A program made the position numbers and the translations under genes. Below, in pieces: positions 41,659-50,600 of a DNA stretch of 64,000 nt. The notes under the pieces are model-generated. The model ran no database searches. It had not been told where the DNA came from and saw only the letters and a program-made list of their open reading frames with translations. Positions within the stretch are counted from its first letter, which is position 1. Every line of letters starts with the position of its first letter. This stretch comes from an uncultured Chloroflexota bacterium (GTDB lineage Bacteria; Chloroflexota; Anaerolineae; Aggregatilineales; Phototrophicaceae). Location of the stretch: assembly GCA_937974245.1 (NCBI GenBank), contig CALJKV010000103.1, positions 1 to 64,000 of the forward strand, written 5' to 3'.

Positions 41659-44600
41659 ATGAGTTCAAGACGGCGAGTATTATTGACAGTATTGAGCCTT
41701 ACAATGCTCATGTTCGTGCTGAACCTGGCACTGCCCGGAGCGCGGTTTGCGAACCGGGTTTCTGCCCAGGAAGCAACTGAAGAGCCAACTATACCTCCCG
41801 CTCCAACGGAGGCTCCGACGGTAATCCCTACTGTCGTGCCAACCGTGGCTCCTACTGTGGCTCCGACGGCAGTCCCGACTGAAGTTCCTCCGGTAGAAGT
41901 GACTGAGGAACCGACCGAAGAACCGCCGGCTGAAGCAACCGAAGAACCGGTTATCCCGGAACTCACTGAGGAGCCAGCCCCGGTTACAGAAGAGCCGACA
42001 GTAATCCCAACTGATGAACCCATGCCTCAACCGACAGTTGCGCCGGTTGTTTCGTTGTTTATGGATGACTTCCAGGATGGCGATACATTGGGCTGGCTGC
42101 TGACACCGGGTTGGGTCGTTATGAACGAAGAAGCCAATCTGTTCCTGGCGGCGGCTACCCCTGGCGAGACAGCAGCGGTGCTTGACCTGAATTGGGAACA
42201 TATGGCGGTATCCGCCCGGCTGCGGGTTGAGTCCGGCGATACGGTCAACATACTGGTGAAAGCGGCGGCTGAAAACTATACTGTGACGCTGGATGGCACC
42301 GGGCAGGTGACGCTGAGCCGCGGTGGCGTGTTGGTGGCTGCAGGACCCGTGGTGGAAATTGTTCCCCTGGCCGAAGGCGAAATCGCGCCCCCGGCAGCCT
42401 GGCGGCTGGTGAGTATTCAGGCACTGGGGAACACCGTCACCGTGATGGTGGATGGCGCGCTGCAAGTGAGCTACACCGATGAGACTCCGATGGCCGCCGG
42501 CACCGTGGCGTTTGTGACGGGCACGGCCAATACTGGCACGGTGGCGCTGGATGATGTCACCGTCCAGCGGTTGGATGCTCCTGTCACGACCCCTGAGCCG
42601 GAAGCAACAGAAATTCTGCTACCGGAAATGACAGAAGAAGCCATGCCGCCAGAGGCAACGGAAGAGGCGCTGCTGCCAGAAGCGACAGAAGAAGCCATAC
42701 TGCCAGAGGCAACGGAAGAGGCGCTGCTGCCGGAAGCGACAGAAGAAGCTCCCGTTGTCCAACTTCTGAGTGAGGAAAACCGCCGGAAGTTGGGTGGGGC
42801 GCTGGGCAGCCTGACCGAGCTTTACCTGAACGGTGATACCGAAGGCACGCAGGCAGTCACGGCAGCCTACTTCCTTAAGACCGACGATGCCGGGCGCGTA
42901 AGCGTGGTGGTGTGGGCGGCAGAAGGCTACAACGGGCAGACGATTGCCCCTATCGTGGAAGCGGTGGGCGGCGTGGTCGAATTCGTAAATGAACAAAGTA
43001 TCGAGGCGTATATCCCGCTGGGCGGGTTCATCGCGCTCGTGAATACGATCGAGATTGATGTTATCCTGCCGGTGAGTATCGCTTCTTCCACAAGCAGCAG
43101 CACCGCTCCGGCTGGCGGTACAATCAATGCTCCGGCGGGTAGTACGGTGACGGAAGGCTATAACGTCGTTGGCGCGAACGCCTGGCATGTGGCCGGTTAT
43201 ACCGGCACAGGTGTGAAGATCGCCGTTATTGATACCGGCTTTGTGGGTATCACGGCTATTCCTGCTGCCGAGCGCTCCTGTCTTTCAAGTACCTCCGCAG
43301 TCGGCGGCCTTGGCAGCAGTGATCACGGCGTCAATGTGGTTGAAGTCCTGTGTGACATCGCCCCCGGCGCAAGCGTGACGATGTATCAGGCCGATACCGC
43401 CTCGCTGTTGGCGTCCCGGATTTCCTCGGCGGTGTCAGGTGGCAACAAGATCATCCTGATTACAGTTGACCTGGGCGCGAATGCTGGGCCGGGCGATGGC
43501 ACGGGCGGCGGCGTGAGTAACGCCGTATATACCCAGATCACCGCTGCACGGAATGCCGGGCGGCTGGTCGTGGTGAGCGCAGGGAATAATCACGGGCGCT
43601 ATGTCAGCTTCCAGTACGGCGGCGGCACGACCAATATCACGATTACCGCGAATGCCGGTGATCGCGTTAATGTGAGCTGGGACGATTGGGTTGTTTCGGG
43701 AACTGATAACCTGACGATGCGGTTACACGACGGCGGGACAATCAACCTCCCCAGCACCGCACGTCCGGCAGGCGGGCCACCAAGCTACCAGTTCACCGTT
43801 CCCGCAGTGGGTTCGTGTGCTGCTGCGCCTGCCGCGTTATGTTCATTGACTCTGGAAATCAGCGCGACCAACGGCGGCTCGAATTACGTGCAGGTGCAAG
43901 CTACCGGCACAGGTTCAGTTGGCAACCCGGCAGGCGGCACGATCAGCGGTACGAACAACACGGCCAGCCTGGGGCGTCCGGCGGATGCCCAGGACGCAGT
44001 GACAGTAGGCGCGGTGTGCGCGGCTAACGATTCGACAGATGGTGCGTTTCCACTGGTTGCTTCCAGTTCGCTTGGGCCGATTTTCGGCAGCGGCGGGACC
44101 GCGCCGGGTCTTTCTAACGGCTCATTCCCACGTAGCAACGTCAAGCCTGATCTGGTGGGGACTTCTGAAGTCAGCACGACCAACCTGCCGGTAGTAAATG
44201 GTGGGTGTATCGCCAATGATGGCGATGGCTTTGAGGGGACATCAGCGGCGGCGGCGCATGTCGCTGGTATGGCTGCGCTGCTGGTTTCCAGCACGAATGC
44301 CAACCTGAGCGCCTTTGATGCCGCCAATGTGACGGCGACGAATGAACTGCAAGATTACCTGCAAACCCACGCAGTTGACCTGCCCTTTGGTGACAGCGCG
44401 AATGGGTTTGATATGCGCTATGGCGCTGGTCTGACGGTGCTGGGCAACCCGGCGATTAACTTCAATTGGGCGACATTCACTGACCCGACAACCTCGGCTT
44501 CGACCTGCGCCACACGCAGCTATGTCAGCCTGGCGAATCCCGACAGTGCCCAGGACGGAAGCCTGGCGAATCCCTATGTGAATCCGGCGTATGCGCTGGC

Positions 44601-47600
44601 ACAGGCTGGGGCGAATGAGTGCGTCATCCTGCTGCCGGGCGAGTACGTTACGCCGCTGTTGATTGACAGCGCGATTGCCAGCGGTGTCACGCTGCAATCG
44701 TATGATGCGGCGATGTTGAGCGATGAAGCCGACAGCCTGATCTGGGTGAATAACGGCTATCAAAGCGGCGGTGGTATCCAGCTAGATGGGCGGACGAATC
44801 CCTTCACGCTGGAAGGTTTCGTGTTTAATAATTCGCCGGCACAGTATTTTGGCGGTTTCCTGGTGGTTAATCCCCTGGCTATCCAGGTGGTGAACTCGAC
44901 AAATGGCCTGATTATCGGCAACACCTTCACTGGTTTCCAGGAAATCGAAGGTGCCAGTGCACCTGTGTTGATCAATTCGAGCCAGAACATCACGGTGGAC
45001 GGCAACGTTTTCAGCGAAAACGATGTGATCCGTGGGGCGGCTCTCAAAATCACGAATTCCGGCGGCACGACACCAATCCTGGTACAGGACAACGAATTCT
45101 TCAGCAATCACTCTTCGGGCGGCGGTACACTGGTTTCCGATCCGGTGCTGCGTATTGTCAACAGCCAGGTAGATGTTTATACCAACCGCTTCGAGGAAAA
45201 CGACTCCAAATCAGTGGTTCATATCCTGAACGCCAACGATGCTTATGAAGTGTCCTTCTTCAGCAACCTGTTCATGAACAACCTGAATGCCGGGCCGATG
45301 ATTCACCTCGACCCGAACCGCCGTTTCCGGTTCATCAATAATACGGTGGTCGGCCAGAGCCTGATGAACAACCTGCAATACAGCGCGGTTATTGCACGCG
45401 GTAATCCAGGTAATCCGGTCGGCACGAATTTTGATGGGTTGTGGGATATTCACAATAACCTGTTCTACAATAACAACGCCTTGTTGGGGCCGGTGCAAGA
45501 TGTGGCGGGTAACTCGACCTGTGCTTCGATTGATGGCGGTTCGGATAACGGTGTTCGCAATAACTGGGTGTTTGACTCTGGTGACACCGGCGGTGACTGC
45601 GGCATATCGTGGCTTGGCTACAACAACACCCTGAACTTTGATCCACTGCCGTTCACGGACCAGAACTCGCAGTTTGTTGGTACAACAATTGCCCCTGACG
45701 ATCCTTACCGGCTGAAAGGCACGAGTATCGGGATTGATGGTGGCGACGACGCGCTGGTGACAGCGGCGGGCATAACACTGGCAACGGCGTATGATGTGCT
45801 GGGCGGTGCCCGTCATGAAGATGGCAACGGCGATGCCACGATGACGGTGGATATTGGTGCGTATGAGTTCATCTCAGTGAAGGGCGGCCCGGTGGTCGCA
45901 GCTTTCCCGGAAGATGATCCCGACAACGACCCGCTCACCGATGTGACGAGCGCGACCATAGCTTTCTTTGCCGAAGGTGGCTTCCCACCCTATACCTATA
46001 CTATCACCAACAGTCCGGCATTCTTTGATGCCGACCCGAATAACGCCTGTGGCGGCCAGCCCTATCTGCTGACCGGCCCAACGGCGAATATATTCCTCTA
46101 CTGCCCGCCAAAGAACTTCTACAATGTGGGCTACGCACCTGGCACGATTATGTTCGACTACGAAGTGCGTGACCAGGTCGGCGGTACACCTGGCACCGGG
46201 ACGATCACGATTAACATAACTCCGACTGATGACCCAGCGCAGGTTAATCCGATTACGCACAAAATCCGGGTTGAGGAAGACCAGACGGCGAATACGACGA
46301 TCACCTTCAGGATGCGTCCATATATTCGCATTGATGATAACTTCTTCTTCTCTGAGGACAATGACGGCACCAACAGCAACGGCGCGGACTACCCGTATAC
46401 CTACGGCTATGTAGGGGGCAGCGCAACGGGCGATGTGGGAATCATTGTGGGTGGCGAAGGTGCGATCAGTGCGGCAGTGGCGGCGGCCAACGGCACGAAC
46501 GGCGTGGTTACGCTGTCTGCGTTGCAGGATCAGACCGGGATTGTGACATTCCGCTACACAACGACGGATGACGACGGTCAGCCAGCGCCCGCAGTGCAGA
46601 ATGAAGTCACGATTGAAGTGATCCCCATGCTGCCCGACAGCGGCGTGCATGATGATACCAGCTTCGCGTTTGACTACACCGATGGCTGGTCCCCGCTCTA
46701 CAGCGAAGGCAATATCAACAATACGCTGCACCAGACTCGCGGGCTGAATGAGCAGGCCGACTTCAATTTTGTCGGTACCGGATTTGCAGCCTACATGCAG
46801 GGGCATCGCAGCGGCGGTTACTGGGAGCTGCAAGTTGACGGCCAGAGTTTCAATTGGAATGGCAAGCAAGTTGTTACCAGTAACGGTATCACCTGCCGCA
46901 CAACGGCAACTACCGGTGTTACTACGCACGCGAGCCATATCTATAACCGGACAACCCTGCCTTACGTGGTGTCCTGTACCCGGCTGCGGGCGGACGAAGC
47001 ACACACGATTTCGTTCATCAACCGTGAGTTGAACCGCTATCTGAATGTGGATGCGGTGGGTATTCTGATCGGTGACAACGCACTGGAAGCCGGCTTCCAC
47101 GAAGTGAGCGAAAGCCAGTTATCGCAGTTGTTCTTCGGCGGTTGGACACAGATCACGGATCGGTTTGCGTCTGGGCAGGTTGCCATGCAGGCGACAAGCG
47201 CCAGTGTGCCGGATATTCAGTTCAGCTTCAAGGGCAGCGGTATCGCTGTTGGCACAGTGTTGGAGCGTTTCTACGACGCAGCGACCCGCACTTACAGCGG
47301 CACAAGCTACGATATTTGTGTCACACCATCAGGCGGCGCGGGCGAGGTTTGCCAGACGTTTGATACCAGTCTCGGCAATCCGCCACCGACACGCCCGATC
47401 TACAAAGTGTTCCGTCCGATTGTCGGGCTTGATCCGGCGCTGGAACACACGGCGCGTATTCACATCAATAATGTGCCCGTCAACGGGCGGTTGGTGATTG
47501 ACAGTATCACCGTACTTGATGTTGATCCGCTGGGGATTCTCCCGCTGGGTACAACCGAAGACGATGTATTCGGGATGCTGGTAACAGGCAACGGCATTGA

Positions 47601-50600
47601 TGATACCTGGAAGCTGGATACCTATAATCGCAGAGCATCCAATTCCAGCCTGACATCTGTTAATCGTGGCATTCCATATGCCGGGCCGTTTATCACCTTC
47701 CAGATACCGGCTGATGCCGATACGGTCAACTGGACACGCTTTGCAGGACGTTCAGATAGCCAGGACATGATGATTTGTGTGGATCGCGGTCTGGGTATCA
47801 CTGGCGGTGGTCAGGGTAACTGTATAGTTGCCAACCTGCGTACCGGGGCATACAGTCGTGTAGAAGTGAATGGCACACTGACTCCGGGCTTAGACACAAT
47901 CTCCACGAATCCGCTGGTCATCAGCGAATCGTTGTTCCGTGAGGCCTGGACGGGTGTGGCTTCGCACACGGTTGAAATCTTCAGCCTGACGAATCAGGTT
48001 TTCAACCTGGACAAAGTTCAGATAGTGGGTAGCACGCTGCCACTCCAGCGTGGTTTCTATGAGCAGGATGTACCAGGTATCCGCACGTTTGACAGTGCCC
48101 TGAACCTGGATGCCGGTTCGTTTACGACGGTCGCGAGCCGTGCTGCATCGGGTGGGAGCGTGGCGCAGACAATTGTGATTAACGAAGGTATCCTGTTCCA
48201 GTTCAATGGTACAGGCTTCGCGGTGAACTTCACCTTGTTCAATAAGTCCGACGCGGTAGACATCTGTTGGGTGGACAGTCTGACAACCAACGTGAATACT
48301 ATCCTCACAACCGGCACTTGCCGTACTTTCGACAATGAAAGCCGGGCGACTGTGTACCAGGCGGCACGCTCCATCCTGGGGCTGACTCCGGGCGACCACA
48401 CGGTTGTCGTTCAGATGTTGGGTGATGATGGTATCCCGGTGGCGCACAGCAGCCGTTACCTGCCAATCACGATGCAGATTGATGCCGTGCAGGTGTTCAA
48501 CACCTGGAATACGCTCAATGCCCTGGATACGCCAGGTATGCGCTATGAAACCAGCTACAGCAACCAGGCCACAGATAATCTGTTCCTGTACTTTGGCGAT
48601 GGCTGGCGTTCGGTAGCCGGACGGGCAGCGCGGCTGTATTCAGGTGAGAACTATGACCTGATCCAGCGGGTAGTGGGCGCGGGGATTGTCTTCCGCACCA
48701 ATAATGCCGACACGGTGCGTGTAATCCGCAGTACATCGCGTGCGAATGCGCCGCTGCTGGTCTGCACGGCACCGCACAATGGTTCGTTCGTGGTGGACAT
48801 GAACCAGTACACCTGTGCAACTGTTCGTAATGATGGTGGCACGGCTCACCAGCAAATCTTCAACATTCCACTTTCGAGCAGCGGCCCGCACGTGGTTTCG
48901 ATCACGACGCTGACCAATGGCCGGTTGTATCTGGACGCGATTGAACTGGCGAACAGCACGCCGCTGACGCCAGGACTGTATCCTGATACGGATCCCGGTC
49001 TGGTTTACACGCCGCTGGACGATGCGAATAATGCCTGGCGTAACATGCCGCTGGCACGCCGCTACACGGATAATGCTTCGATGGAATCAACGGCAGCAGG
49101 CGCGAGTGTGACATTTAGCTGCCTGGATTGCACGGGCTTCACGCTGTTCACCCCGCTGGATCGTTACAGAGGCCAGATGGACGTGACGGTGATCGGTACG
49201 ACCAATGGCGGCGCGGCACTGAATGTCACCAAGACCTTGACGGCCTATGACCTGCGGACACAATATAACGGTGCGCTCAATCTGGCCGACCTGCCAATCG
49301 GTGATTACACCTTCACTATCGTGGAGAGCGACCCAACGACCAACAAGTTCGCGGTAGACGGCATACTGATCTACGGCGATTACGACTCAGCCATGTCACC
49401 CGGGTTGTACGACGATGCGGCGGTTGATACCGGCGGTATGCCTTACCTGTCGTTCGGGCCAAACAGCACAGACTGGATCGTGTTGAGTGGGTCACGGGCG
49501 CGGGCCTACATGAATCAGACTATCCACTACAGCCGCAAATCGGGGGCGCAGGTGCGCTTCAATATCACTGGTGCGGATACCATCACACTGTTCCACACCA
49601 ACAGCCGGACAACTTCGGTTGAGGTGTGCGCGACCCTGCTGACGGCTAATCCGGTTTCGGATAGTGACCGTAACTGTACAACAATCAATCCTTATGCCAA
49701 TGGTGCCAGCACCACACTGGGGAACGGCGACATTTTCCTGGCTGGGCAGGGCGACTACGCGGTAACGATCACCAACCGATTGTATCCCTACTACCTGTAC
49801 CTGGATGCGGTGGGTGTGTATGACAGTACCGCGAACCTGGGCGAAGGGATTTACCAGGATAGCCACGCCTTGTTAAGTGGCAAGTTTACCGGAACATGGA
49901 CGCCCAATACGCTTGAAGGCGCAGCGACGGATCGTTATGTAACGAGCAGCGGTATTGGTGATACGGGCGATTCCCTCGAATTCACTTTCGATGGTATCGG
50001 CTTCAGTATCATTCTGGCGGAAAGTACCCTCACCAGCGGTAACTATACCTTGTGTGTGGACTCCGGTGCGACGATCGGCGGTTGTGCCATCGTTGATGAA
50101 GCCGGGCCTGACCCGCTGCCGGTGAGCACGGCTAAGAAGGCGATTGCGCTGACGCATGTTGGATTGGCGAATGGCACTTATACTGTCCGGCTGACCAACA
50201 ATGACAGCACCAAACCGCTTCTGGTAGATCGGGTTGATATTCTGGAACAGCCGGCGGCTGACCGGGATATTGATAACAATACGACCGGCAACATCGAGAA
50301 TGCTGATGCGCGTATCTTCTACTTCCCGTTTGGTAGTCTGACACAGTTGGACAACCGGTATACATCCGGCGGGAGCCAGCACACGGGGACGATGCAAGGC
50401 TCAGTGATCTTCTTCGAACTGGACAGCTTCAATGGTGGCGCGGTGCAGTATGTGCGCCAGACCAGTACGCGACAAGGTATGGTTAATGTATGCGTGGCAG
50501 CTTACGGTGCGGTGTGTACACCCATACAGGTTGCAAACAATACGTTGAACGCTTATCAGGCGGTGGACACGATTAGCGTCTCCGGCGGCGCGGGAACATA

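Noticed and set aside
45874..47100. Open frame of 408 codons on the minus strand inside the giant protease gene, plus several more of 150-290 codons.
   Set aside because: They lie opposite a clearly coding gene with strong domain content and look like composition-driven shadows without ribosome-binding sites or motifs.
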